The translations under genes and the position numbers were made by a program. A DNA stretch of 64,000 nt from Azorinus chamasolen (Eukaryota; Mollusca; Bivalvia; Cardiida; Solecurtidae), in assembly GCA_963576725.1 (NCBI GenBank), contig OY755237.1, positions 54,659,805 through 54,723,804 on the forward strand. The letters run 5' to 3'. Below are positions 23,301-38,300 of this stretch, one piece after another. How positions within the stretch are numbered: position 1 is the stretch's first letter; each line of letters opens with the position of its first letter. The notes beneath the pieces were generated by a model, which was not told the origin of the DNA, did no database searches, and worked only from the letters and a program-made list of their open reading frames with translations.

Positions 23301-26300
23301 AGCCACATACCACATATCACTTCAATATTTGTAAAGTTTTAGAAAAAAAAATCTGGAAAACTGAAAAATAACAAAGGGCAACTAGAGGTTTTTGTCACAA
23401 AAACAGATGTCTCCCCTCTAATAAAAACAATATGTAAAGGGAAATCACTAAAAATGTTATGGTCTTGATGAATGATACTTCCCCTCATTATGCGTTTTCC
23501 ACACTACATTTTTCAAGAAGAAAATGATAACAGCTAATAACTCCAAAAATACTGATACCAGATTTATGGCCCTTGTGCATGACACTTACTTTCATCATGC
23601 TCTTTCCAAAAATAAAATGTCATTCCAATAGCATCAGTCGAACAGGAGTTATTGATCGGCCAAAAAATGTAACAAAGGGCAATAACTCCAAATGTGTTGA
23701 AGCCAGAATTATGGCCCTTGTTCATGACACTTTCTCTCATCATGCTCTTGCCATGTATGAAGTTTCAATACGATGGCAAGAGCCATGTAGGAGTTATCGT
23801 CCGGACAAGAAAGAATTAAACAAATGTACAAGGGGCAATAACTCTAAATTAATTGAAGCTCGAGTTAAGGATCTTATGCATGACACTTTCTCTTATCATG
23901 ATCATTCCATGCATGAAGTTTCACTCCAATGGCATGTGTCACATAGGAGTAATCATCCGGACAAATAATTGTGATTTTTTTTACAAAGGGCAATAACTCC
24001 AATATTAGTGAAGCCAGAGTTATGGACATTGTGCATGACACTTCCTCTCATTATGCTCTTTCCATATATGAAGTTTCAATCAACTGGCATCAGGCATATT
24101 GAAGTTATTGTCCGGACAAAAAATTATGATATTTTTTACAAAGGGCAATAACTCCAATATTAGTGAAGCCAGAGTTATGGACCTTGTGCATGACACTTCC
24201 TTTCGTCATGATCTTTCCATATATGAAGTTTCAATCCAATGGCATGAGCCATATAGGAGTTATCGTCCGGACAAAAAAGTGTGATTTTTTTACAAAGGGC
24301 AATAACTCCAATATTAGTGAAGCCAGAGTTATGGACCTTGTGCATGACACTTCCTCTCATTATGCTCTTTCCATATATGAAGTTTCAATCAACTGGCATC
24401 AGGCATATTGAAGTTATCGTCCGGACAAAAAGTGTGACGGACAGACGGACATCCTAACAAATGGGTAGTTGTGTGACTTTTTCCTTTGATCTTTTCTTGT
24501 GGGACTAGTCCCACAAGTAAAACTATTTTTGGCTCTAACTTTGGAATAGAATGATCTGGAAGCTAACCCTAACCCTAACCCTATGTCCCACAACTGGCCA
24601 GGTTAATGTCACAAGAAATGGCCAGGTTAATGTCACAAGAGATGGCCAGGTTAATGATTTTACTTGTGCGACTAGTTAGAAAAAGTCACACAACTACCCT
24701 AGACGGACGGACGGACAGACGGACAGACAGACAACTCTCACGAAAACAATATGTCTCCCCCATATAAATATGGGGGGAGACATAATAACTCCAAAAATAC
24801 TGAAGACAGAGTTACAAACCTTGTGCACTGCACTTTCCATCAATGTGATCTATATATATATGAAGTTTGAAGTCAATAGCTTTTATACTTTGGAAGTTAT
24901 GATCTGGACAAGGCAGACAAACAGACGGAAAACCGGACGGACATGGTGACTCCAGTGTACCCCCCACAAAACTTCATTTGTGGGGGTATAATAAGGTAAT
25001 TTAAGACAGATTCTACTGTATGGAGATGCACTAGGGAAACTTGGAGGTTTTGCACATGTTATACAGAAACAAATGTGACATAGAAACAGTTGAATGAAGA
25101 CATTTTGTACAGGATGACGTGTTCTTCCATTGCCTGGGTAAAATACTACTAGGTACTAGGACTGGGTCATATAGAGTGAGACACTGGTTTCCTGGGGCTC
25201 TACAATGTCAAGGTCATTTCAGTATCGCCTCACCTGAGCTTAATGCTGTAGAAACAAATCTATTGACAGTGAGTACAAAATGACTATTAAAGCTACAGTT
25301 CACAATAAGCAGGTCTACTATATCATGTTTATTTTGTGGGATTTTCCTTATAATTCTATTTTTGATACGAACTATAAGAAAACAAACATTTGTGATTATA
25401 TCTAGAACAGAACAAGAGCACCGCAAGCGGGTGCCAACGCTTGTCTGTCATCATTGTCAAGATGAACATGCATACCAAAAATGAAGGTTGTAAATGAAAA
25501 ATTGAAGAAGTTGTGGTCAATGTTAAGATTTCGGATGGCAATGACGATGACAATGACGACGCGGACGCTGGAGTTACGACAATAGCTCGTGATTTCTTCG
25601 AAACAGAAGAGCTAAAAATGATCATAACAAAATGAATTCCTTTTGCAATTTGTTTTCTCATCATTATTTAAAAAGTACCAATGTATTTGCTAACAAGAGG
25701 GCCATGATGGCCCTTAATCGCTCACCTGTTCATAACAGATTAATGATTTCAATGACAGATTACATAATTTGAAAAATCTTGGTAGAAAACCATTAGATGA
25801 TGCTACATACTAAATATAAAGAGTCTAGACCTTACAGATTTGGAGGAGAAGATATTTTAAAGATTTTCCTATGAAAAACTGTTAAGCCCCAGGGCGGGGC
25901 CATTTTTGATCCGGGGTTCATAATTTGAAAATCTTGGTAGAGGACTATTAGATAATGCAACATACCAAATATCTAAGGTCTATGCCTTACAAGTTCAGAG
26001 AAGACTTTTAAAGATTTTTAAGAGAAGAATATTTTTTAAAACTTTCCCATGAAAAACTGATATGCCCCTGGGCGGGGCCATTTTCAACCCAGAGGACATA
26101 ATTTGAACAATCTTGCTAGAAAACTATTAGATAGCGCTACATACCAAATATTAAAGGTCTCTGCCTTACAGTTTTGGAGAAGAAGATTCTTAAAGCTTTT
26201 CATATGAAAACTGATAAGCCCCAGGGTGGGGCCATTTTTGACCCAGGTGTAATAATTTGAATAATCTTGGTAGAAAACCATTAGAAGATGCTACATACCA

Positions 26301-29300
26301 AATATCAAGGGCCTAGACCTTACAGTTCTGGAGGAGAAGATTTTCCTATGAAAAACTGATAAGCCCTTGGGCGGGGCCATTTTTGGTCCGGGGATCAAAA
26401 TTTGATTAATCTTGGTAGAGGACCATTAAATAATGCTACATACCAAATATCAAAGGTCTATACCTTATAAGTTTAGAGAAGAAGATTTTTAAAGATTTTC
26501 CTATGAAAAACTGATAAGCCCCGGGGTGGGGCCATTTTTGTCCTGGGGGACATAATTTGAAAAATCTTAGTAGAGGACCATTAGATGATGCTACATACCA
26601 AATACTAAAGGTCTATTTCTTACATTTTCAGTGAAGATTTTTAAAGATTTTCCTATGAAAAACTGATAAGCCCCGGGTTGGGGCCATTTTTGGCCCAGGG
26701 GTTATAATTTGAACAATCTTAGTAGAGGACCATTAGATCATGCTACATACCAAATATCAAAGGTGTATGCCTTTCAGTTTTAGAGAAGAAGATTTTTAAA
26801 GATTTTCCTATGAAAAACTGATAAGCCTTGGGGCGGGGCCATTTTTGTCCTGGGTGTCATAATTTGAACAATCTTAGTAGAGGACCATTAGATGATGCTA
26901 CATACCAAATACCAAAGGTCTATGCCTTACATTTTCAGAGAAAAAGATTTTTAAAGATTTTCCTATGAAAAACTGATAAGCCCTGGGGCGGGGCCATTTT
27001 TGGCCCAGGGGTCATAATTTGAACAATCTTAGTAGAGGACCATTAGATGATGCTACATACCAAATACCAAAGGTCTATGCCTTACAGTTTCAGAGAAGAA
27101 GATTTTTAAAGATTTTCCTATGAAAAACTGATAAGCCCTGGGGCGGGGCCATTTTTGGCCCAGGGGACATAATTTGAACAATCTTTGTAGAGGACCATTA
27201 CATCATGCTACATACCAAATATCAAAGCTCTTGGCTTTGTAGTTCCAGAGAAGAAGATGTTTAAGTAAATTGTTGACGCCCGCACCTACGCACGACGGAC
27301 GCCGGACATAGGATCATCCCAATAGCTCACCTTGGCACTTTGTGCCAGGTGAGCTAAAAATCATCAAATTCTAATTCTTTACCTGTTGTATATTAATGTA
27401 TGACTCCACCTATTATGAACATCAATTATTTTAATTCTTGTATCAAAAATACTGCTTAGCAAACAGAGTAGACCAAGATCAGATGGTTCCTACAAGTCAT
27501 TTGATCTCTGTCAACACTGTTTATTAAGGCATCAAAAAGGCATCTATATTCAGTAAATGATTAACTAATATTAAGAGCCATTCTGAAAGTTTTGATAAAG
27601 TAAAAGGCAATTCATTGAATACCTAAACCATTCCCTCATAATGACGCCTTTTGATGCCTCTGTAAAAGTCTAATCAGGGTCTGTCATGTTTGCTTAGGGA
27701 ATTGTATAGGTCTAATTCTACAGCTTTTGTCAGGGCCAACAATCCTTTACTCCACAAAGATTTTAGAATTATTTTGACACCTTTGCAAAGTTTCACCGAG
27801 TAGACCTAAATCAGACTACTCCTTATGAGCCATCTGATCAGGGTCTGCTCTGTGTGCTTATAGAATATCTTAGTTGTGATTCAATACTGTTTAAAATGGA
27901 TATCTATTAACTTGTTTTATATAACAGTACATAATAAATAGCTAATTAATGTTCATAATGGGTAGAGTCTGCCGTGAATATGCATGGAGTAAATGGTTAA
28001 TCTTTTCCTTCATATAAACATGTTTTCACTCATTGGCAAACAGAGAAGACCCAGATCAGATAGCTCCTAGAGGAGCCGTCTGATCAGGGTCTGCTCTGTT
28101 TGCTAATGGAATTTGATATAAGATTCCACCTTCCATATTTCGTTATAACTGTTTTTCCATGAATATTCAGTAAGTACTGAAATTTGGAATAAACATTGAA
28201 CAAGGAATGGGTTAAACATGTTAGCCCCATATGTATGGCCTACATCTCAGTATCTCATCTGTACCCAGGCCATTTACTCTGTGCTTTTGAAATGAAATCA
28301 AAAATGACTCCTATTACCACAACCATCAAGTCTTACCAAATGTGTATGCTGAGGAGTCCTTTCCACTCTTGTCTTCCCCAAACGCCTTTCTCCTCAGGAT
28401 AAAGTCAACAATCCTCGACCTTTCAGAATTGGTGAAGAACAACTCCTTCTGATCTGGTATGTCAAACCTGTTCAACAGTGATATGCATACGTAGAGAAAA
28501 CTTAATCCGTTATCTCATACAAACTCTTTTTCATGCATTTGCAAAATGAGTAGATCCAGATCAAATGGCTCCTGTGGGAGCCATTCGATTCTGTTTTGGG
28601 TCTGCTCTGTTTGCATATGGAATTATATACATCTGATTCTACAGTTTCTACCGTGGCCAAAAATCCTGTGTCCATGTGATATTATAACAATTAATCTAAT
28701 TAATATTCATGAGGTCATTATTTCTTACATGAATATTCATGGATTAAAGAGTTACCTAAATAGTTCCTTTCATTTCCCTTTACCCTTTCCTTCATATAAA
28801 TCCATTTCACGCATTTGCAAACAGAGTAGACCAAGATCAGATGGCTCCTATAAAAGCCATCTGATCAGGGTCTGCTCTATTTGCTAATGGAATTTACAAG
28901 ATCTGTTTCTTTACTTTCTAAACAGGCTACAATGTTCCACCTTCCATATTTCATTGTAACTGTTTTGTCCGTAAATATTCAGTAGATATAAATTTTTTGG
29001 AATAAACATAGAGCAGGAAAAAGGTTAAATTGCAGGAAAGAAGATAATTGGTATTTGCAAACAGTTCTGATCAGGAATGAGATTATTGATGTTTGCCAAC
29101 AGTTCTGATTAGGAAAAGAGATAACTGACAATTGCCAACAGTACTGATCGAGCTTCAAGATACTTCCTAGAGAAGCCCTGTAATCAGGGTTTGCATTGGT
29201 CATCATTTAAAATCCTCAAGCAACTTTAAACATTCCAAAATGAATGGACCCCACCATAGAACAATGACCATTCTACTTTAAAACATAAATATCTTAGCCC

Positions 29301-32300
29301 TTTCCTTCATATTATTACGCATTTTCACGCATTTGCAAACATAGTAGATCCGGATCAGATGGCTCCTATAGGAGCCGTCTAATCAGGGTCTGCTCTGTTT
29401 GCTAATGGAATTTGAAAGATCTGTTTCTTTAGTTTCTAAAATGGCTACAAAGTTCAACCTAACCCCATGGTTCGTTGTAACTGTTTTGTCCATGAATATT
29501 CAATAGGTATTGAAATTTGGAATAAACATAGAACTGGGAAAACCTTTCCCTCATATAAATGCCTTTCCATTCCTTTGAAAAAAGAGTAGACCTAGATCAG
29601 ACGGCTTCTGTAAGAGCTGTCTCATGTGTCTGAGTTGTTTGTTTATGAAATTACAATAGACCCAAATCTACAAATGTAACCAATACTTACAGGTATTCCC
29701 TGTCTCTTGTGTAGACCAGTGTTGGCTCTTTCTTGATTTTGGGCAGGATAGTTGTGTCATTTTTGAACGGAGCTGACACAGTGTCAACCACCTTCTTGAT
29801 GGAATTCCACAGTGTTGTGCTCACAGCTTTCACTGGGTTCTGGAAATAATAACAATAATTATCATGAAACAAAGACGTAAAGGATATTACTATTCTTCAT
29901 TTGATGAGGTATCAAGAAATTGACAGCTTATTAAGAAAAAGATGAAAACTAAGTTTTTCTATTTGGGAAACAAAGACTTAACAGAATTGAAACAATTAAA
30001 TAAAGTACATGTTTACAAAATGATACTTAATAGTAAAGTAAGCATAAATAATGATATATAATACTGCTACATCAAATTATCAAAGCTTAATAATTGAAAG
30101 TCATTAACTAAACACATCCAGGAACAACATTTTTCATCATTCATGCAGTATCATTAAGTCTTTTTAGTTTCAACAGAAACTGTAGATTCATGATAACTTG
30201 TGCAAACAGTTTGGACCCAGAAGAGACATTGAAAAGTTTCATGTCTCATCTAGAAACTAATCACTAATATCCCTTTGCAAATGGTATGTACGTTTGCAAA
30301 GGAATATCAGTGATCTGAGTCCATGCTTATAAAACTTTTAGTTGAGTCTGAGTTCTTTCTCAAGCTTTTGATTGGTCAGATTTGACTGCTCCAGCTTTTG
30401 ATTGGTCAGATTTGAGCCAAAGGCTCATATCTGACCAATCAAAATCTTGAGAAAGAACTCAGACTCAACTAAAAGTTTTGTAGGCATGGACCCAGTTTCC
30501 CCCCAAGGAAAGGGTTAAGGTGTAAACTTAGGTACATTGTATACAGTGTATACTAATCTATATTGCTTACCAAATAGAATTAACATGTATCTTACTATAA
30601 TTACCGGTACTATAAAATGTAAATTAGGTAATATCATTCTATGTCTAAATTTATAATGAACAATGAAAAATTTAACCCTTTGAATGCAGCAATGAGGGTA
30701 CTAGCATTGGCAAACTGTATAGACCCGGATCAGAGGGTTCTTATAGGAGTCTTCTCATCAGGGTCTGCACTGTTTGTCATTCAAAACCTCTGACAAATTT
30801 AAGCCTTTCTGACTGAACAGATTCTATATTTAACCCTGTACCTCATGAATATTTAATCAAGAATTCATAATTTATTAATATTCATTCGCTTAATTTTCAC
30901 GATGACCTATGCAAAAAAGGAAGTTTTGGCCATAGAAGAAATGGTAGAAACATCTTTACCATTACAAAAACAAACAAAGCAGACTCTTATCAGACATCTC
31001 CTATTGGTGCTTACTGATCTGGGTCTACTCTGTTTGATAAAGTATAAATAAGGAGGTAATGGGTTATCGGTTAGCTACTAATGGACTATTTCACTTCGAA
31101 AACCCTTTATTTCATAATCACCCTTTTTTTTTTTTAACACTTTTGCAAACAAGAGTAGACCTATATGATACCAGACAGCTCCTGTAAAAGCCATATGATC
31201 TGGGTCTACTCAGTTTGCTTAACAAATTATATAGCTCAGATGTTACAGTTTCTATCAATATTGATAAATGAGTCCCTTTTTTGCAGCTTGTCATTATTTC
31301 TTGCATGAATACTCACGCAACAATCAAAGGGTTAATGCGCCAGTTCAATTGTAGCGTTTTCATTTATTACCGCCAAAATGAAATAATGCTTTCAACTTAC
31401 AAACAGAATAAATGCAAGATGTTACTACATCAGGAAATTTTATATGATTTGAAGGACATATTTACCAGTATTCTAAAATTACTATCGATAACAGCTGCTA
31501 TCATAAATTTCCCTTCTTTATCACAAATATTGAAATTGAACAAACTGCGCTCCAGTTTTCTCATACACTCTTAGCAACTTCACTTCCCCTCATAATAAGA
31601 ACAAGCTTATATAACCCTTTACTCCATGAATATGTAAGAAATGATGACATCATTAACCTTTGTATGGTGAATCATAATACTTGACTGCTACCTCTATGAA
31701 TATTTATAGAGAAAACCACCAAAGCAGAGTATAATGTTGATGCCAAACAGTGCAGACCCTGATCAGAGGGCTCATACAGGAGCCCTCTGATCTGTGTCTT
31801 CACTATTTGCAAATGTCTGACATGTCTGTTTCCTGCATACAAAGTGTTAACCTGATTAGACAGCTCCTACAGGAGCTGTCTGATCTGGGTCTGCTCTGTT
31901 TGTAAAGGCTTTAAAAGCCATATCTATGGAGTAAAGGGATAATGTACATGTAAGGTGTGCTGTCTTGTTCCTAGAGAGAGTTTCAAGGCCAGCAACTCTT
32001 GATGTCAACTTTAGAATAACACATTGTAAATAACCCTTTCCTATATGATCGAATTCAACATTAAATGACTAACTATGCTATGAATCAAAATCAGCTAATC
32101 TACATTCAAATTTGAAAAATGAAATATTCTTAACAAACCAAATGGGGCATAACACCATGCAAAAATATGACTGAACTGAACAAGTTTAAGTTTTAATTTG
32201 CCAACTTAACTGTTAAGTGCAAGTTACACTATGAGACAATATGAAGACAATAGTGTAGACCTTGATTATATGCCTTATTGCACTTGTTGTCGTTGGTCTG

Positions 32301-35300
32301 AGCCAACACTGTTTTCTTCACATTTCCTTATAGTGTAAGGCCTATTCACACGAAGGGGATCATATGTAGCGAGATGTTTTAGGAGGAAAACTGGCAAAAA
32401 TAGAAGTGGACATGCCAATATATTGTAGAGTAGAACCTGTCTTAAGCAGTCATCAAAAAGGTCTAATTATATGTCTTGTAAGGCAGAGGTAGCTTAATGC
32501 AGATAAATAATGCAGAAAGCTCCTATAGGGTTCACATTTTATTCGATGAATATTCATATAAGATATAAATAACATCATGAATATTGATTAGATCAATTTT
32601 TAAAATGGCATATGAACAAAAGAAAGTTTTGCCACGACAGAAACTGTAGAATCAGATCTAAGGTATTCCAAATCAATCATTCTTACAGAAGCTATCTGAT
32701 TTGGGTCTACTCTGTTTAAAAAGGCATTAAAAAGCTTATTAATGGATTATGGGTTAAAATGCTCTCAGCTATTCCGTGAGATCATTTGTCATTAACCCTT
32801 TACCTCAAGAGTATTCATACAAGAATTCATGACTTTATGAATGTTCTTTCACGTAATTTTTGCCTTTTTTCCTCCGGGGACAACACTGAAAGCAAGGAAA
32901 AATAGAGCATTTCTGGCTGCAGCTTACAGTAAAACCCCTCTACAGCAGCAATTTAACATTCCTCCATAGGCTATTTTTAGACCCAACCTCTTTAAATGAA
33001 TCTAACCAAAAGGAGCATTAACTAGATAAAAGGAAAATGTTAGAATTATGTAGTATTGAAACCATTGTGATAAATAGAGCATTTGCTCCATAGGAGCAAT
33101 GCTCTATTTATCACAATGGTTTCTAAAAGTGACTTTTAAAGGTGTTTGCATCACTTTCATCCTGTATTAAGCTACCATGTGCCTTTAACCTTTTTCCTGT
33201 TAAATATGATGTAAAATTATGACATCATGAACATTAATTAGCTGAATTTCTATAACAGCATAATTATGTACACATGACTTTTGTATTGGTAGAAACTGTA
33301 GAGTCTTATCTATTATGATTTAATAATCAACAGAGCAGACCCTGATCAGATGGCTCCTACAGGAGCCATGTGATCTGGGTCTAGTCTATTTGAAAGTGCG
33401 TAAAGAAGCATTTGTATGAAGGAATACTTTAAAGACTCAGAATTAGACTGATTTGGATGACTGCTGAAGAGCGGCTTCGCTGTATCATGTCAGGAGCAGT
33501 TACCAGCCAACTGTTGACTCCAGGTAACGCTGGTTTATCTCCATTTATCGGTGTCTAAAATCATCAACAGAGATACATATTGAAACACACATAGAGAGAT
33601 AACTATAGCTGTAAATTAACCCTTTGACTTGCTAATCCCACCTTTGCAGACAGAGTTGATCCAAGTAAGACAGCTCCTATAGCAGCTGTCTGGTCAGGGT
33701 CTGCTCTGTTTGCTCATATTACACTCTTCTATTTGCCATGGCAACAAATTTCCAGAACAAGTGGAGTGTGGCATGAATATCCATCATCAAGTAAAGGGTT
33801 AAGACAGTGAAACAGTAATGGAAGTTAATAAGAGAAGCAATAGGAGACAGAAGAGGCTACATAGGTACTGGTCAATAAACAGAATGTCTAAGTGACAAAT
33901 CCAACTACAGCAAAATCTCGATTATTCGAATTTTCTGTATAGAAGAATTCAGACCCTTTTAGGCAGGTGGCTGCTTAATGCATGGTGAAAGTCATGCAGA
34001 AAGCTCCTGAAGGAGCTTTCTGCATGACTTTCACCATGCATTAAGCTGCCGCCTGTCTTAAAGATCGTTAATAATACGTATTTTAGTGTTCTAATAATCA
34101 AAGTTTTACTGTATATAAAGTGGTCCTAATATTTATCTAAATACTTGTATTTCCTATAAAATTTGCAATCCATTGTATGTAAGTACAGTTGAGTAAAAAG
34201 GTAGATAAATTATCTTTGCAGAATTGAGTTTTTGGCAAAAGTGTTTTAACCCTTTCCTCCATGAATATTCAAGAATGAAATAATGACATCATAAATATTA
34301 ATTGAAGTTTTATCCATGGCAGAAACTGTAGAATTATATTCTATATTATATCATAAGAAAATAGAGCAGATCCTGATCCTGATCTGGGTCTACTCTATTT
34401 TCAAAGGTGTATTTATGGAGCAAGGGTTAAATGATTCTGCAGACTCATTGTCACTATACCTAGTTATGCCAGTTCTGACCACATTATACTTAAAATAGAC
34501 AAAAAGTAAGTGTGAACAAAAAAGGCCCAATGTATCCGCAAATTTCCCTTCATGATTTAGGTGTGTTTTTATGATAAAAATTACAATTAAAACTAACTGA
34601 ACACCAGGAAAGGTTGAAATTTGATTATTATATATAAGAGTGTTCAAAGGAACATAATTATGTCACCTACTGAAAGAATGGCGAAAAAGCGTGACAGAGA
34701 AGCCTGCCAGAAACGACCAAACAGACAGGTGAAGAAGAGATCCCTAAATGCCACCCTATGAAACACAAATATTCAACAAAACAAGATGTATTTATGAAAC
34801 ACTATGCCCCCGATATGACCTTTGACCTCGATGCTAGGTTATATGTATAACCTAGACCTTAATAAGTCATCCTAAAACTGTTTGCCTCCATAAGTTGCAC
34901 ATTCATACCAAGTTTGAAGTATGTATGTGCAATGGCAGCAAAATTATCGCAAAAGTTAAAGTTGTGAAAGATAAGCCATCCAACCAACAGAGCAAAGACA
35001 ATATGTCCCCGCTCATATATCTGAAGGGTCATATATAAAAAATTGCTGCTCTTCCTATATCAACTCTTATCAATGGACCCCTATGCTTAATTAATAACTA
35101 TATTTCATATAATTTCTTTCATTTTACTTTTTGGCAATCCCACTGACCATGCTTTACCCTACTATTTGCCCAGTTCCCTAATTAGTTGATGACACTTTAA
35201 GCCATGTTTCACACAGATAGATCCCTGATCAGAGTCTATATGTTATTTAACCCTTTACTCCATGAGCATTCATGTAAGAAATAATGACATAATGGATATT

Positions 35301-38300
35301 CATTAGTTTTAACTTTTAAATTTACACATGAACACAGGAAATGTTGCCCAAGACAGAAACTGTAGAATCTATTATTCCAGAAGCAAACAGAGCAGACCCT
35401 GATCAGACGGCTCTTGTAGGAGCCATCTGATCTGGGTCTCCTCTGTTTGCAAAGGTATAGCAAGGCGTATTTATGGAGTAAAGGGTTAAAATCTGATCGG
35501 GCTTCTAGCTGTGTGAAAAGCGTGTTTAAATTATGGAGAGCACATTAAGATTGTTAAACCAGTAAGACTAGTAGAGTAATCAGTACTATAAGACAGAGGA
35601 ATTAAAACGATTTTGCTTTCTACAACATAATGTGCAAGGAGGATCTCTTACAGTGAGAACACAGCAAACCCAGATACAACTATAAAGTTAAACCCTTTGA
35701 ATGCTGAACACTCAATGTGGAATATACCATCATTGTTAACCCATTCCCTCATATTGACGACTATGTAAAAGTCACTTTGTGAAACCATTGTGATAAATAG
35801 AGCATTTGCTCCTATAGGAGCAAAATTTTAATGCTCTATTTATCACAATGGTTTCAAACTACAAAATTCTAACATTTTCCTTTTCTTTAGTTAATGCTCC
35901 TTTTCGGTAGATTTATTCAAAGAGGTTGTATCTAAAAATAGCCTATGAGGTAATGGGTTAAACAGAAGATAAAGGTAAACTTTTGACAAAACCATAGTAA
36001 ACAGTGTACACCCTGAAAAGAGAACTCCACTAGGAACTCTCTGATCTGGGTCTACACTTTTTGCAAATGCCTGATAACTTAGTTCCCACATTCAAAGAGA
36101 TACCGTAACTACCATACTGCACTCAAAGTCAGTCAAAACAATCACACAGGTAAGATGCAACAAAAATCAAAACAGACTAGAAGAAATCCATATAATCAAT
36201 TAGACAAACCTGACTAATGATTCAAATTTAATCAATTAGTCACTCATTTGTATGTCAGTGTTCTAAAATGCATTCATACTTTCCTTGCTTCATTTGCATA
36301 ATGTATAGCATTTATCCGTTAACCCCTTTACTTAATGAATATTCACATAAGAAATAATGACATCAAGAATATTAAGTAGCTGAGATTTTAAATTGCATTT
36401 AGCCATGGCAGATTCCAGAAACTGTAGAATAATGACTAGAATCAGATATTTTATTCCAGCACAGACCCTGCTCAGACAGCTCCTACTTAAGCCACTTAAC
36501 CCTTTCCCTCATATAAATGTGTTTTCACGCATTTACAAGCAGAGTAGACCCAGATCAGACGGCTCCTAGAGGAGCCGTCTGATCAGGGTCTGCTCTGTTT
36601 GCTTATGGATTTTGAAAGATCTGTTCCTTTTCTTTTTAAAATGGCTACAATGTTTCACCTTCCATAGTTCGTTATAACTATTTTGTCCATGAATATTCAG
36701 TACGTATTGAAATTTGTAGTAAATATAGAACAGGGAAAGGGTTAATCAGGGTCTACTTTATTTGCATATTGGTATTGAAAAGGTGTCTGTATGGGGTAAA
36801 GAGTTGACACAGTAAAGAGTTTAGTTAGAACTCCTGAGTCTGTGCATCACCTACATGTTGACATCCTACAGTTTTTAGCATACATGTTTTACATTTTTAC
36901 AGTTTGGATCAAGATCTCATCTTTTGAGTCTCATAATGATGTCATCTGTTTGACACTCTTAACTAAGACCTTTTTTTAGATATATGTACATGTACATATC
37001 AAATGAATCCATACTGACTATTGAAGACAACATTATTTTTTGGGGACAATTTCTTTGCTGATTGATACAAAGAAGTTCACAGATAGTTTTAAGCTTTGGA
37101 AAGAGATAGCTAGACAACCTATATTTCACACTCTGTAATTCCATTTTCCTCTAACAGCAATCACTGTAAAACATTTGTAGAACTCCTCATGATCCATAAT
37201 GCTTGTGAGGTCATCACAAACTTGCAAGTAGCATTGTAAGCATAAAGACAACCATCTCTACAAGTAGAAGGTTTCCACAGCAAGAAGCAGACTGGCTCAC
37301 TCTGCTCTTATCCCTTTACCTGATAAAGACACATTTTGAAGACTTTGTAAACAGAGCAGACCCAGATCAGACAGCTCCTTCAGGAGCCATCTAATCAGGG
37401 TCTGCTCTATTTGCTTATAGAAATGTATATGGTAGATCTGACTTCAGATTCTGCCATAGTCAAGAATACCCGTTTTCATACGCAATAATCAAACTTCAGC
37501 AAACAGTCATGATGTTTTTCATAATCGTTGCTTACACGAATGTTCATCAGCTAAAGGGTTAGACTAACTCAGGTCACTTACATGCATCCTTTATATTCAC
37601 TGCTTCTCATTTTGTCTGGAAAATTTCTCAACTTTTGCAATTTTAAATGTTTAACCCTTTCGTTCAATGAATATTTGTATAAGAAATAATGATGTCATGA
37701 ATATTAATTAGATTAATTTCTTATAATAGCACATAAACATGGGGTTGTCTCACCATGACAGAAACTGTAGAATCATATCTATATCATACAATAAGCAAAC
37801 AGAGCAGACCCTGATCAGATGGCTCCTATAGGAGACCTCTGATATGGGTCTACTCTGTTTGCAAAGGCATAGAAAGGCGTATTAATGGAGTAGGGGGTGA
37901 ATTTTCTCCCCTTTTCCTTGAAAATTCATCATCACAGTAACAAACAGTTTGGATTTTGATGAGATGGTGCAAAGGTGATAACAGATCACTCACTTGCAAA
38001 CATTATTGCTGGATTTTCTTCTTGAATTAACCTATTAACGCTCCAGTCCACTCCATACATATTCATACAAGAAATAATATCATGAATATTCAATACAGGA
38101 CTGGTAGTTTATGTCTGAGCCAAAATGATGTCATTATTTCTTACATGAATATTCAATAGGGAAAGGGATAGACGAAACAAGGTGATGTGAACTGTATGTT
38201 AACCTCCCTCGTTACCTTTAGGAACAAAATTCATTAATTAACCTTTCGCCTGCTGAACAATATTTTTGAAGAATTTTTCATCCAAATAATGATACAATAT

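Larger units (their letters stand above)
23371..24790 (+). mobile_element. pearl-like element with ~155-bp tandem core
   Basis: GGGCAATAACTCCAA recurs at 23677, 23833, 23988, 24143 and 24297. Units contain GTGCATGACACTTCCTCTCA and ATATGAAGTTTCAAT and end CGTCCGGACAAAAA. The 5' part has GATGTCTCCCCTCTA. The 3' end has GGACGGACAGACGGACAGAC and the hairpin TCTCCCCCATATAAATATGG plus GGGGAGACATA. Several short open frames here are artefacts of the repeat. Confidence 0.8.

Noticed and set aside
23573..24411. Overlapping open frames with repeated ITCR-like [10 protein letters not shown] peptides on the plus strand
   Set aside because: They arise because a ~155-bp tandem repeat happens to lack stops in places. 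The same peptide appears in shifted frames, there is no start context, and nothing is conserved.
24563..24582. Chromosome end or telomere
   Set aside because: Only about three CCCTAA units, inside a small mobile element and surrounded by other repeats.
24705..24730. GGAC/GACA microsatellite as an independent feature
   Set aside because: GACGGACAGAC stretches recur in the 3' tails of the pearl-like elements and belong to them.
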